Source: Actinomycetota bacterium
Lineage (GTDB): Bacteria > Actinomycetota > Thermoleophilia > RBG-16-64-13
Direction: 5' to 3'
NCBI GenBank assembly: GCA_012514635.1
Contig: JAAYZX010000007.1
Location: 87,735 to 137,627 of the forward strand
DNA: 49,893 nt
The position numbers and the translations under genes were made by a program. Each line of letters begins with the position of its first letter. Position 1 is the first letter of the stretch. A model generated the notes under the pieces. It was not told the DNA's origin. It made no database searches and saw nothing but the letters and a program-made list of their open reading frames with translations. This document shows positions 23,997-33,113 of the stretch, in pieces.

Positions 23997-26909
23997 TTGG
24001 CTAAGCGGCGTATCTATGAGGTGGCTAAAGAGAAAGGCATGTCCACGCATGACCTGGCCGAGTTGTTGCGTGCGGCCGGAGTGGAAGTAGCCAGCAATCT
24101 TTCCAGCGTGGAGGAGTCTGATGTGGAGCGTGCTCTGAGCGCACCCACGGCCACCGACGGAGACGCTGCTAAGACTTCGCGGGCTGAAGAAGCTTCTTCT
24201 CCGGAGCCGAAGAGCGCGGCGGCGGCGCCCGTGGAGGGCGCCGCCGCCGGCAAACGTGACGGTGGGCAGGAGGTTCGTGACTCCAAGCCGGAAGCAAAGA
24301 CCGCCGACAGACAAGAGGTCAAGTCGGATGCGGTCCCCGCATCGCGACAACCGGACGGTCGGTCGGCCGTCGCGGATGGGGGTCGTGCGGACGCTGCTCG
24401 GCCTTCGCGTGCGCAGAAAACATTTTCAAGCCGTCCTGCCACGAGCCCCGCTCCCCGTGGACCGCGTATCGTGGCGACAGCAGAAGAGCTGAGGAACCAG
24501 GAGGCAGCGGCCCGCAGTACGCGTTCGTCTGCAGCTCCTCGCAGAGGGCCCCGGCCCCGCGGTAGGGGACCTCGTCTAGACGATCTCCCCACCGTTGTGG
24601 GACCGGATGTGCCCCTGCGCAAAGGGGTTAAAGCGCCCAATACAGTGCGCCTCAAGGGAGAAGAACCGCCGGCGCCACCCGCCGGCGCCTCCGGCACACC
24701 CGCAGGCAAAGCACAGCCGGCCGGGCAACGGCCCGGCGGCTCAAGACCCACAGGTGCGCCGCGCGGCGCGCGTCCCACAGCGGGACCGGAACCGGCCCGC
24801 GGTGGAGCCGCCCGTTACGGCAAGGATGCTCCCAAGGGCGCTCCCGCCAGGCGGAGCCGCGATTCGGAGGAGCGTGGTGGAAGAGCGCCTAAGGTAGCCG
24901 GCGGGGATCCGCGGGCGGAGGGAGTACTTAAGGAGATGGGGCCTGAGGCTAAAGCGGCGGCCCCCGTGAGGCCCACAGGCACGCCTGCCCCTTCGCGAGT
25001 GCGTCGTGGAGATGAGCGCGGCGGGCGGCGGCGTGTGGTGATCGACTCCCAGGCAGGGCGCAAAGGTGGCCGCGGCGGCACACGCGATGCCAAGGGGCCC
25101 CGCACTCCGGAAGCAGAGAAGCAGGTGAAAAAGAAAACGCCGCCGGGGACGGAGTCACCGGTGACGCTGCCCAGCGGGGCCACCGTGAAGGACTTCTCGG
25201 ACGCCTTCGAGATCTCAGCCGGCGAGGTCATCAAAGCCATGATGCGCATGGGGGAGATGGTCACCATCACGCAATCGCTGTCGGATGAGGCGATCCTGGT
25301 GTTGGCTGAGGAGTTCGAGCGTCAGGTGGTGATCCAGCACGCCGAGGAAGAGGAATCCCAGCGACCGGGCTTTGACGATGACCCCGCAGACCTGCTGGAA
25401 CGTGCTCCGATTGTCACAGTTATGGGACACGTGGACCATGGGAAGACTTCGCTACTGGACGCCATTCGTGAGACTGAAGTAGCTGCAGGCGAAGCCGGCG
25501 GTATTACCCAGCATATCGGAGCATATCGGGTTCGACACAAGGATCGTAACCTGACCTTTGTTGATACTCCCGGCCACGAGGCCTTCACCGCCATGCGGGC
25601 GCGCGGCGCCAATATGACCGACGTAGCCGTGATCGTGGTGGCGGCCAACGACGGAGTGATGCCGCAGACACTGGAGGCCATCAACCACGCGCGCGCGGCA
25701 GAAGTACCCATGCTGGTGGCACTCAACAAGGTGGATCTGTCGGATGCGAACGCGGACCGTGTCAAACAGCAGTTGGCGGAACAGGGTCTGATTCCGGAGG
25801 ACTGGGGTGGAGACACCGTAATCGTTCCTGTGTCCGCTAAGAAACGCACCAATCTCGACGAGCTCATGGACATGATCCTGCTGGTGGCCGACGTGCAGGA
25901 GCTCAAGGCCAACCCCAAGGCAGAGGCCTCAGGCATCATCATTGAAGGCCAGTTGGACGCCGGCAGGGGGGCCGTGGCAACCATGTTGGTCCAGCGCGGC
26001 ACACTACACGTGGGCGATGCGTTGGCCAGTGGGGAATCGTATGGGAAAGTCAAGGCCATGTTCGATTTCCGTGGGAATCCACTGAAGGAAGCGGGCCCAT
26101 CGGTTCCGGTGCAGATTCTTGGTTTCAATACCGTGCCTACGGCTGGCGACTTCACCCAAGTGGTGAAAGACGAGAAGGTGGCGCGACAGAAGGCAGAAGC
26201 GCGGTCCGCACGGGTGCGTATGGAAGCGCTGGCCAAGGCACGCGCAGCTACCACCAGTCTGGATGACTTCTTCCAGCGCCTGAAGGAAGGTGAAGTCAAG
26301 GAACTCGCTCTGGTTATCAAGGGTGATGTTGCCGGTTCAGTGGAAGCGCTTGAAGAGGCTCTCACCGGGATCGAGCATCCCGAGGTCAAGGTGCGCGTCA
26401 TACACTCCGGCGTGGGTGGCATCAACGAATCGGATATCAACTTGGCGGCCGCTTCGCGTGCGGTGGTCATCGGCTTCAATGTGCGTCCCTCGGTAGCAGC
26501 CAAGGCGCTCGCTGAGTTCGAGGGCGTGGATGTGCGGACCTATCGCGTCATCTACAAGGCCATCGAAGATGTCGAGGCTGCGCTTGTCGGCATGCTCGAG
26601 CCGGAACATATCGAGAGCGAAATCGGTTCGGCTGAGGTCAGACAGTTGTTCCGTGCCTCTAAAATCGGGGTCATCGCGGGCTGTTACGTGCTGTCCGGGA
26701 AACTGCTCCGCAACGGCAAAGTCCGGGTGGTGCGCGACGGCAGTATTGTCCACGAGGGTGTCATCGGGTCGCTGCGGCGCTTCGTAGAGGACGCCCGTGA
26801 GGTCGCGGTCGGTTTTGAGTGTGGAGTTCATATCGAGGCATTCGATGATCTCAAAGAGGGCGACATCCTCGAGGCCTACGAGATAAAGGAAGTTGCGCGC
26901 ACCAGATAA
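23997..26909 (+). CDS. infB: Translation initiation factor IF-2
   Basis: GTPase that brings fMet-tRNA to the 30S subunit. IF2N domain at the start ([20 protein letters not shown]), then about 330 residues of Ala/Pro/Arg/Gly-rich linker, a second IF2N-like segment ([20 protein letters not shown]), G domain with G1 [14 protein letters not shown] (near 476), DTPGHEAF and NKVDL, and C-terminal domains to 970 residues. The long basic linker is typical of actinobacteria and deltaproteobacteria. TTG 23997 with AGGTGAG upstream gives the expected [12 protein letters not shown]. Confidence 0.97.
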   Translation: MAKRRIYEVAKEKGMSTHDLAELLRAAGVEVASNLSSVEESDVERALSAPTATDGDAAKTSRAEEASSPEPKSAAAAPVEGAAAGKRDGGQEVRDSKPEAKTADRQEVKSDAVPASRQPDGRSAVADGGRADAARPSRAQKTFSSRPATSPAPRGPRIVATAEELRNQEAAARSTRSSAAPRRGPRPRGRGPRLDDLPTVVGPDVPLRKGVKAPNTVRLKGEEPPAPPAGASGTPAGKAQPAGQRPGGSRPTGAPRGARPTAGPEPARGGAARYGKDAPKGAPARRSRDSEERGGRAPKVAGGDPRAEGVLKEMGPEAKAAAPVRPTGTPAPSRVRRGDERGGRRRVVIDSQAGRKGGRGGTRDAKGPRTPEAEKQVKKKTPPGTESPVTLPSGATVKDFSDAFEISAGEVIKAMMRMGEMVTITQSLSDEAILVLAEEFERQVVIQHAEEEESQRPGFDDDPADLLERAPIVTVMGHVDHGKTSLLDAIRETEVAAGEAGGITQHIGAYRVRHKDRNLTFVDTPGHEAFTAMRARGANMTDVAVIVVAANDGVMPQTLEAINHARAAEVPMLVALNKVDLSDANADRVKQQLAEQGLIPEDWGGDTVIVPVSAKKRTNLDELMDMILLVADVQELKANPKAEASGIIIEGQLDAGRGAVATMLVQRGTLHVGDALASGESYGKVKAMFDFRGNPLKEAGPSVPVQILGFNTVPTAGDFTQVVKDEKVARQKAEARSARVRMEALAKARAATTSLDDFFQRLKEGEVKELALVIKGDVAGSVEALEEALTGIEHPEVKVRVIHSGVGGINESDINLAAASRAVVIGFNVRPSVAAKALAEFEGVDVRTYRVIYKAIEDVEAALVGMLEPEHIESEIGSAEVRQLFRASKIGVIAGCYVLSGKLLRNGKVRVVRDGSIVHEGVIGSLRRFVEDAREVAVGFECGVHIEAFDDLKEGDILEAYEIKEVARTR

Positions 26910-27213
26910 GAGGCCGGCACGGGGGTTCGTCGGTGTGGTGAGAGCAGAGTTATATCTTCCCGGCGCCACCTCCCTGAAAGACAAGCGCATGCTTCTTCGT
27001 AGCATGCGGGCTCGTCTTACGCGTTCTTATGGCGCGTCGTTCGCAGAAGTTGGTTATCAAGGCCTGTGGCAACGAGCCGGAGTGATCTTGGCCATCGCCG
27101 CCTCGGATCTGAAGAAGCTCAAACAGGACCTAGACGCAGTTGAAGCGTATTTGGTGGATCAGGAGTGCGAGGTGTTGGAAGCATACCAGGAGGTCCACGA
27201 GGTCGATGCGTAA
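26893..27213 (+). CDS. ylxP: YlxP family protein (DUF503)
   Basis: Small protein of the DUF503 family found between infB and rbfA; function unknown, ribosome-linked by context. Family motif SLKDKRMLLRSMRARL and the FAEVGYQGLWQRAGVILAI segment are present. The start is uncertain: TTG 26893 overlaps infB with AAAGGAAG too close, while GTG 26935 (10 bases after GGGGG) would start just past the family's usual first residues. 106 residues from the TTG. Confidence 0.85.
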   Translation: MRAPDKRPARGFVGVVRAELYLPGATSLKDKRMLLRSMRARLTRSYGASFAEVGYQGLWQRAGVILAIAASDLKKLKQDLDAVEAYLVDQECEVLEAYQEVHEVDA

Positions 27214-27622
27214 GCCTACACAGAGAATGATGCGGGTGAACGAAGCCGTGCGCGAGGTGCTCAGCAGCGCTGTGGCTTCGCGTCTCAAGGACCCCCGCAT
27301 TGGTTTTGTGACCATTACCGGTGTCGAAGTCACCTCCGACCTGCGTCACGCCAAGGTCTACTACTCAGTGCTGGGTTCGCGCTTCGAGAAGGAGGAGACG
27401 TTGAATGCGTTGCGTGCCTCTGGGGGCTTCCTGCGTGCAGAAATCAACCGTGAGCTGAACCTCAAACGCAGCCCTGAGCTGGAATTCGCCTATGACGAGA
27501 GCATAGACGCAGGCATGCGCATCAATATGATGATCCGTGCGCAGGAACGTGCGCTGGGCATCGATGCTGATGTAGATGAGCTTCCGGATGATGAAGGGTC
27601 AATAGACCCAACGCAACGGTGA
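27206..27622 (+). CDS. rbfA: Ribosome-binding factor A
   Basis: KH-like fold protein that assists 16S rRNA 5'-end maturation and cold adaptation. N-terminal MMRVNEAVREVLSSAV, KDPRIGFVTITGVEVTSDLR and FLRAEINRELNLKRSPEL are diagnostic. ATG 27206 overlaps the ylxP stop and follows GAGG; 138 residues with an acidic tail. Longer open frame upstream is within ylxP. Confidence 0.95.
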   Translation: MRKPTQRMMRVNEAVREVLSSAVASRLKDPRIGFVTITGVEVTSDLRHAKVYYSVLGSRFEKEETLNALRASGGFLRAEINRELNLKRSPELEFAYDESIDAGMRINMMIRAQERALGIDADVDELPDDEGSIDPTQR

Positions 27623-27636
27623 CACCGGAGGAAGGC

Positions 27637-28644
27637 ATGGGTGTGGACGACAGGCGGGGTTCAGTAGTCGGAGGGACCGTTGCAACTCCCGAGGAGGTGG
27701 CCGCCCGCCTGAAAGACGAGCGGAAGGTCCTCATCGCTGTTCATGAGAATCCTGACGGCGATGCGTTGGGCAGTCTGTCGGCATTGGGCCAAGTATTCGA
27801 CGACCTGGGATGCTCATGGAAAGGGTACGTACCGGGTCGCGCGCCGTTGCCGTCGGAATATCTCTTTCTGCCGGGGTTGGATCGAGTGGCGCGGGGTGAG
27901 TTGCCGCCCTCGCCCGGCACGCTGTACACGCTGGACTGCGCATCGGTGGAGCGTTTCGGCCCTGAGGGCCTGCAGAGCCGCTTCTGTGTGAACATTGATC
28001 ACCATCCCGACAATCCCCACTTCGGCGACGTCAACTTGGTTGACCCCACGGCATCTTCCACCACTCAGGTGCTGTACGACGTCTTTCGGGCGGGTGGTTT
28101 CCCCATAACCAAAGCCATAGGGACGGCGCTATACGTAGGTATAGTGACTGATACCGGACGGTTTCAGTACAGCAACACCACAGCAGCCGCACACCGCATG
28201 GCCGCTGATTTGCAGGATATGGGCGTGGATGTGCATGACGTGTATCGCCGGGTGTACGAGAGCACGCCGGTGAGCAAGATGATGCTGAAGATTAGAGCCT
28301 TCGAAACCATGCGGTTTCTCCTCGATGGAGCATTGGCGGTGGCCGTCTTACGTGTCCAGGATTTTGAGGATACGGCGGCTCAGGAGAGTCACACCGAGGG
28401 CATCATCGACGGTATCAGAACTGTGGCCGGGATTCGTGTGGCTGCGCTCTTCCGGGAGAAGTTGGTGGGCGGCGCAAGCGAGTTCCGGGTCAGTCTGCGA
28501 TCCACCGACGGCTCGGTGGACGTGTCGGAGGTGGCCCACATTTGGGGCGGCGGCGGTCACGTACGAGCAGCTGGGTACACCATCCGCGCGGATGTGGAGG
28601 AGGCCGTAGCAGCTCTGAAGAAGGAGATCGAGACACGTCTATGA
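27637..28644 (+). CDS. nrnA: DHH-DHHA1 phosphoesterase, NrnA-like oligoribonuclease
   Basis: Degrades short RNA oligonucleotides and probably pAp, finishing mRNA decay. DHH domain motifs HENPDGDALGS and NIDHHPDN supply the metal ligands; the DHHA1 domain has GGGGHVRAAG. 335 residues. ATG 27637 follows GGAGG at six bases; GTG 27619, which overlaps the rbfA stop, is the alternative. The rbfA-nrnA-truB order is common in Gram-positive bacteria. Confidence 0.93.
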   Translation: MGVDDRRGSVVGGTVATPEEVAARLKDERKVLIAVHENPDGDALGSLSALGQVFDDLGCSWKGYVPGRAPLPSEYLFLPGLDRVARGELPPSPGTLYTLDCASVERFGPEGLQSRFCVNIDHHPDNPHFGDVNLVDPTASSTTQVLYDVFRAGGFPITKAIGTALYVGIVTDTGRFQYSNTTAAAHRMAADLQDMGVDVHDVYRRVYESTPVSKMMLKIRAFETMRFLLDGALAVAVLRVQDFEDTAAQESHTEGIIDGIRTVAGIRVAALFREKLVGGASEFRVSLRSTDGSVDVSEVAHIWGGGGHVRAAGYTIRADVEEAVAALKKEIETRL

Positions 28645-29528
28645 CGGCGTCGCCGGAGACTCCTGCGCGGGTCGTGTTGGTGGACAAGCCGGAGGGTTGG
28701 ACCAGTTTCCAGGTAGTACGTCGGCTGAAGCCGCTACTGGGGCGCCGATTAGGACATGCCGGCACGTTGGATCCGTTTGCTACCGGTCTGTTGGTCCTGT
28801 TGGCGGGGCAGGCGACACGTATCTCGGAATTCGTCATGGAGTTCCCCAAGGAATACCTGGTCACCGTTCAGTTCGGGACGGTATCTTCCACCCAGGATCC
28901 GAGTGGGCGTCTCGAAATGACCGGTAAAACCACAGATGAGGCGACGGTGGCACAGGCGTTGGAGTCGTTTCGCGGGGATATTGTGCAGCAGGTCCCGCTC
29001 ACTTCGGCCGTGAAGGTGGAAGGAGAAGCACTGTATCGTCGTGCACATCGCGGAGAAACATGTGATACGCCCGTCCGCCGGGTGCAGGTGCACCATCTAT
29101 CATTGTTGGAGTTCGACGACGCCGCCCAGCGGGCCCGTCTTAGGGCCTGCACGTCGAAGGGGACGTATATACGCACTTTGGCTCACGACCTTGGTCGGGC
29201 ATTGGGGGTGGGAGCGTATGCTCTGGAACTGCGACGGTTAAGGTCCGGAGCGCTCAGTGTGGAGGATGCCGTGTCACCCGATGATGTAGCGGAGGCGATC
29301 GAGGCGGGAGGTTCGCCCGCCGTTCTGTCCGTGTCCGACGTGCTTTTCTCGCTCCCCAGGTATGATGTGCAGGGTGTGGAAGAGAAGCGGGCGCGGAACG
29401 GCAACAATTTGGCCGAAGCTCCTGCGGGGCTCGTCCGTGTGTACGGAGCCGACGGCCTGTTGGGCATCTACGAGGGAGTGACGGGTAAGTCGCGACCCCG
29501 TGTTGTGTTCAGCAGCCCGGTGGAGTAG
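28641..29528 (+). CDS. truB: tRNA pseudouridine(55) synthase TruB
   Basis: Makes pseudouridine 55 in the T loop of tRNAs. Catalytic Asp lies in GHAGTLDPFATGLL; other motifs are AHRGE and CTSKGTYIRTLAHDLG. A C-terminal PUA-like part (YGADGLLGIYEG) completes 295 residues. ATG 28641 overlaps the nrnA stop (ATGA). Confidence 0.96.
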   Translation: MTASPETPARVVLVDKPEGWTSFQVVRRLKPLLGRRLGHAGTLDPFATGLLVLLAGQATRISEFVMEFPKEYLVTVQFGTVSSTQDPSGRLEMTGKTTDEATVAQALESFRGDIVQQVPLTSAVKVEGEALYRRAHRGETCDTPVRRVQVHHLSLLEFDDAAQRARLRACTSKGTYIRTLAHDLGRALGVGAYALELRRLRSGALSVEDAVSPDDVAEAIEAGGSPAVLSVSDVLFSLPRYDVQGVEEKRARNGNNLAEAPAGLVRVYGADGLLGIYEGVTGKSRPRVVFSSPVE

Positions 29529-29547
29529 GAAGGGGAGCCGAACCGGC

Positions 29548-30528
29548 GTGCGGGTATATCGGTCGTTGGAAGAAGTGGCACTGTTGCCCCAGGATGTGCC
29601 GCGGGCTGTGGCTATCGGCACATTTGACGGTGTCCACGTGGGTCATCAGCGCATAATCGGTATGGCAGTGGACATGGCGCATTCCATGCAGGGTGTGCCC
29701 ACTGTTGTGACCTTCGAGCCGCATCCGGGAGCCGTTCTCAGACCGAACTCCAAGCCTACGATTCTCACTCCACTCGGTGTCAAGGTGAGATTGTTAGAAC
29801 GCTACGGTGTGGAAGAAGTGGTGGCCGTCCCGTTCACCGTGGAGTTTGCGACTCTAGAGCCCGCCGAGTTCTGTCTTCGCCTGTTGTCGGAAAGATTGGG
29901 TGCGCGACAGGTGTCGGTAGGGGCAAACTTTCGTTTTGGTAGAGGCGGGAGGGGCACTGCTATCGATCTGCTCTCGCTGGGCCGGGACCAGGGCTTCTCG
30001 GTGAGCGCCATACAGCTCATCAAGTCGCAGGGAGACGCGGTATCGTCCACACGCATTCGCCGGTTGGTGGCGGAGGGTGACGTTGAAGACGCCGCCCGTC
30101 TACTAGGCAGACCACATCTGCTGGCGGGGCAGGTTGTGGCGGGCGTAGGGCGAGGTCGTACGCTGGGCATGCCCACCGCCAACCTGCGGCCCCCCGAAGA
30201 TGCAGCCGTACCCGGACAGGGGGTTTACGTGACCAGGACGCATACTGCGCAGTGGCCGTCTCAAGATTCAGTGACGAGCATCGGGACAAACCCCACGTTT
30301 GAATCCGACGACGTTGTGCATATCGAGACCTTCCTGTTGGACTTTTACGGCACACTTTATGATGCGCCTCTGGAGATAGAATTTCTTGCGCGCCTGAGGG
30401 GTCAGCAGGCGTTTGCCACCAAGGAGCTGTTGGTGGAGCAGATGCATCGTGATGTGGAAGAGGCGCGGCGCATCCTGGCGGATGCGCGCGAGGCCGCATC
30501 GGACGAGGACCGCCCGCGCTTGTGGTAA
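29548..30528 (+). CDS. ribF: Bifunctional riboflavin kinase / FAD synthetase
   Basis: Converts riboflavin to FMN and FAD. N-terminal FAD synthetase domain has the nucleotidyltransferase motif GTFDGVHVGHQ (about 25-35) and SSTRIRRLVAEGDV; the C-terminal kinase domain has GRGRTLGMPTANL, SIGTNPTF and ETFLLDFYG. 326 residues. GTG 29548 is set about 11 bases after GGAAGGGGAG. Position between truB and rpsO is standard. Confidence 0.96.
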   Translation: MRVYRSLEEVALLPQDVPRAVAIGTFDGVHVGHQRIIGMAVDMAHSMQGVPTVVTFEPHPGAVLRPNSKPTILTPLGVKVRLLERYGVEEVVAVPFTVEFATLEPAEFCLRLLSERLGARQVSVGANFRFGRGGRGTAIDLLSLGRDQGFSVSAIQLIKSQGDAVSSTRIRRLVAEGDVEDAARLLGRPHLLAGQVVAGVGRGRTLGMPTANLRPPEDAAVPGQGVYVTRTHTAQWPSQDSVTSIGTNPTFESDDVVHIETFLLDFYGTLYDAPLEIEFLARLRGQQAFATKELLVEQMHRDVEEARRILADAREAASDEDRPRLW

Positions 30529-30646
30529 CCTACCGATGCGCTTGTAGCCGCGTTTTGGCGTGGGTGCGAGGCTTAGCCCACCTGTCGCTCGGCTCAGATC
30601 GTAGTATTTGTGCTGGGGGCATGGAATTCAAGGAGGCTGTACTAAA

Positions 30647-30913
30647 GTGTTGAGCAAAGAGAAGAAAACAGAAATAATAGATCGGTTCAAGAAGCACGAC
30701 TCGGATACGGGCTCGCCGGAAGTCCAGGTCGCCATTCTGACTGAACAGATCAACGTGCTAACCGAGCACCTCAAGATCCATTCAAAGGATCATCACTCCA
30801 GGCGCGGCCTACTGAAGATGGTGGGCCAACGTCGTCGTCTGCTGAATTACCTTCAGAGAGAGGACGTGGAGCGCTACCGCGGATTGGTCAAGGCCCTGGG
30901 TCTGAGGAAGTAG
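30647..30913 (+). CDS. rpsO: Ribosomal protein uS15
   Basis: 88-residue 30S protein. Key stretches are [38 protein letters not shown] and [19 protein letters not shown] 30647 is ten bases after AAGGAGG; TTG 30650 is the next in-frame option. The 118-base gap before it has an inverted repeat GTGGG (30560-30564)/CCCAC (30577-30581) and an AT-rich TAGTATTTG; S15 autoregulates through leader structure in other bacteria, so a leader is possible but not shown. Confidence 0.97.
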   Translation: MLSKEKKTEIIDRFKKHDSDTGSPEVQVAILTEQINVLTEHLKIHSKDHHSRRGLLKMVGQRRRLLNYLQREDVERYRGLVKALGLRK

Positions 30914-30940
30914 GCTGGGCGTAGAGAAAAGCCACACTAA

Positions 30941-30959
30941 GCTCGGGAGGGACCCGAGC
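30941..30959 (+). promoter_or_regulatory. Hairpin in the rpsO-pnp gap
   Basis: GCTCGGG (30941-30947) and CCCGAGC (30953-30959) pair perfectly around AGGGA. In Escherichia coli the rpsO-pnp gap holds a stem-loop that RNase III cuts, allowing PNPase to repress its own mRNA; this shorter hairpin is in the same place. No T-run follows. Confidence 0.45.
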
Positions 30960-30980
30960 GTGCAAAGGAGAACCCAAGGA

Positions 30981-33107
30981 ATGACTGATCAGGGAGGAAG
31001 CTCCGCAACCGTCCACACCCGTACAATTCAACTCGGTGACAAAGAGATCATCCTCGAGACCGGAAGGTTGGCCAAACAGGCCAGCGGAGCGGTGCTGGTG
31101 CGTCTCGGCGATACCATGGTGCTGGTGACAGCTGTAGTCGCCAAGAACGAGCGCAATGTCGACTTTTTCCCGCTGACGGTGGACGTGGAAGAAGGTATGT
31201 ACGCAGCCGGGAAGATCCCCGGTGGTTTCATTAAGAAAGAAGGTCGTCCAAGCGACCATGCCATCCTCAATGCCCGCATGATCGACCGGCCCATTCGTCC
31301 CCTGTGGCCGGCGGGCTTCAATAGGGAAACCCATATCGTGGCCACTGTGCTCTCGCTGGATAAGACCAACCCGTATGATGTACTTGCCATCCTAGGTGCG
31401 TCGGCGGCGCTGAGTTTGTCGGAGGCTCCGTTTCAGGGTCCTATTGGTGCGGTACGGGTCGCAAAGATCGACGGACGCTGGGTTATCGATCCCACATTCG
31501 AGGAGATCGAGAACAGCGCCATCAATCTGGTGGTTACAGGTACTGATGACGCCATCAGCATGGTGGAAGCCGGTTGCCAGGAAGTACAGGAAGCCGATCT
31601 TCTGGAGGCTATGGCGCTGGCCCATGTCGCCATCCAAGAGCAGGTGGCGGTTCTGAAAGAGTGGGCTGCGGAGATTGGTGTTCCCAAGATGGAGGCGCCG
31701 GAACGGAAGGCCGATCCAGAGCTCGTGGAGAAGATACGGGCGCGTTTCGGGGCCGAGCTCAAGGCCGCATCGGCCGTGCAGGAGAAACTGGCCCGGTATG
31801 AGGCGGTTGGAGAGTTGCGGCAGACTGTGTTAGAGACGTGGCCTCCCGCAGACGACTCGGCAGATCCCGCCGCTGAAATTGCGGCTCTGGGCAAGGCGTT
31901 CGATGCTTTGGAGAGGGAGATTGTTCGGCAGCAGATCGCCGTGGAGAAGATAAGGCCTGATGGTCGTGCTTCAACGGAGATCCGGCCGCTCACAGTGGAA
32001 GTGGGCGTGGCGGCGCGCACGCACGGTTCGGGGCTGTTCACTCGCGGGCAAACGCAAGTGCTGAGCCTATTGACGCTCGGCGCCAGTCGTGACGAGCAGA
32101 GGATCGATGGGCTCGGGGTGGAGGAGTCCAAGCGCTTCATGCACCACTATAAATTTCCCCCCTTCTCCGTAGGTGAGGCTGGATTCATGCGTGGCCCCGG
32201 GCGTAGGGAGATCGGACACGGCGCGCTGGGAGAACGTAGCTTGTACCCTCTGATTCCTGATGAGGAGTCGTTCCCGTATACCATCCGCCTGGTTTCGGAA
32301 GTCTTGGAGTCCAACGGTTCCAGTTCCATGGCCAGCGTGTGCGCCTCTTCGCTTGCGCTTATGGATGCCGGTGTGCCCATTGAGAGACCGGTGGCCGGTA
32401 TCGCTATGGGGTTGATCAAGGAAGGCGATGACTACATCGTTCTTACCGATATCGCCGGGGTGGAAGACCATCTGGGGGATATGGATTTCAAAGTAGCCGG
32501 AACGCGCGCAGGTGTTACTGCGCTGCAGATGGATATCAAGATCAAAGGCGTGACTTTCGACATCCTCCGTGACGCGCTGGAGCAGGCACGACAGGCTCGG
32601 TTGGCCATCCTGGACGCCATGGAAAAGGTGATAGAAGGTCCGCGGGGCGCGCTTTCGGCGTTTGCACCGCGGATTGCCACCATCCGCATTGATCCGGAAA
32701 AGATCGGGGCCATCATTGGCAAGGGCGGCGAGACCATCCGCGGTATGGAAGAAGAGTTCGAGTGCACCATAGAAGTGGAGGATGACGGTCTGGTCAAAGT
32801 CTTCGCCACCGATGGCCTGTTGGGTGACGCCTGTGTAGAGCGTATTGCCGGCATTACTAAGGATATCGAGATCGGTGATGTGATCGTAGGCAGAGTGGCC
32901 TCAACAACCAACTTTGGGGCGTTTGTCAATTTGAAGCCCGGGACCGACGGTTTGGTTCATATTTCCAAGTTGGCTCCACATCGCGTGGCGACTGTAGAAG
33001 ACGTGGTGCAGAAGGGCGATCTGGTCAAAGTGGAAGTGTTGGATGTCTCCCAGCAGGGCGGCAAGGAGAAGATCAGCCTGTGCTTGATCGAGAAAATAGA
33101 AGGGTAG
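30981..33107 (+). CDS. pnp: Polyribonucleotide nucleotidyltransferase (PNPase)
   Basis: Phosphorolytic 3'-5' exoribonuclease. Two RNase PH domains (first with LVRLGDTMVLVTAVV and PGGFIKKEGRPSD; second with FTRGQTQVLSLLTLG and YKFPPFSVGEAG), KH domain with IGAIIGKGGETIRGMEEE near 575 and S1 domain with GRVASTTNFGAFVNLKPG to the end. 708 residues. ATG 30981 follows AAGGAG at ten bases. It ends in TAG; the next gene is in the same frame six bases on. Confidence 0.97.
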   Translation: MTDQGGSSATVHTRTIQLGDKEIILETGRLAKQASGAVLVRLGDTMVLVTAVVAKNERNVDFFPLTVDVEEGMYAAGKIPGGFIKKEGRPSDHAILNARMIDRPIRPLWPAGFNRETHIVATVLSLDKTNPYDVLAILGASAALSLSEAPFQGPIGAVRVAKIDGRWVIDPTFEEIENSAINLVVTGTDDAISMVEAGCQEVQEADLLEAMALAHVAIQEQVAVLKEWAAEIGVPKMEAPERKADPELVEKIRARFGAELKAASAVQEKLARYEAVGELRQTVLETWPPADDSADPAAEIAALGKAFDALEREIVRQQIAVEKIRPDGRASTEIRPLTVEVGVAARTHGSGLFTRGQTQVLSLLTLGASRDEQRIDGLGVEESKRFMHHYKFPPFSVGEAGFMRGPGRREIGHGALGERSLYPLIPDEESFPYTIRLVSEVLESNGSSSMASVCASSLALMDAGVPIERPVAGIAMGLIKEGDDYIVLTDIAGVEDHLGDMDFKVAGTRAGVTALQMDIKIKGVTFDILRDALEQARQARLAILDAMEKVIEGPRGALSAFAPRIATIRIDPEKIGAIIGKGGETIRGMEEEFECTIEVEDDGLVKVFATDGLLGDACVERIAGITKDIEIGDVIVGRVASTTNFGAFVNLKPGTDGLVHISKLAPHRVATVEDVVQKGDLVKVEVLDVSQQGGKEKISLCLIEKIEG

Positions 33108-33113
33108 CCGGCC

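Noticed and set aside
24150-25150. Low-complexity GC-rich stretch as a repeat element or insertion
   Set aside because: It is the Ala/Pro/Arg/Gly linker of IF-2, in frame and flanked by the two IF2N segments; such linkers are normal in this family.
25322-26503. 393-codon minus-strand open frame over infB
   Set aside because: Low-complexity Ser/Ala/Thr product caused by codon bias of the IF-2 gene on the other strand.
33105-33107. TAG as pyrrolysine codon joining PNPase and the M16 protease
   Set aside because: TAG is a normal stop elsewhere in this window (e.g. ffh, lepB, rodZ-like gene), PNPase ends at its usual S1 boundary, and ATT with a good ribosome-binding site explains the second gene.
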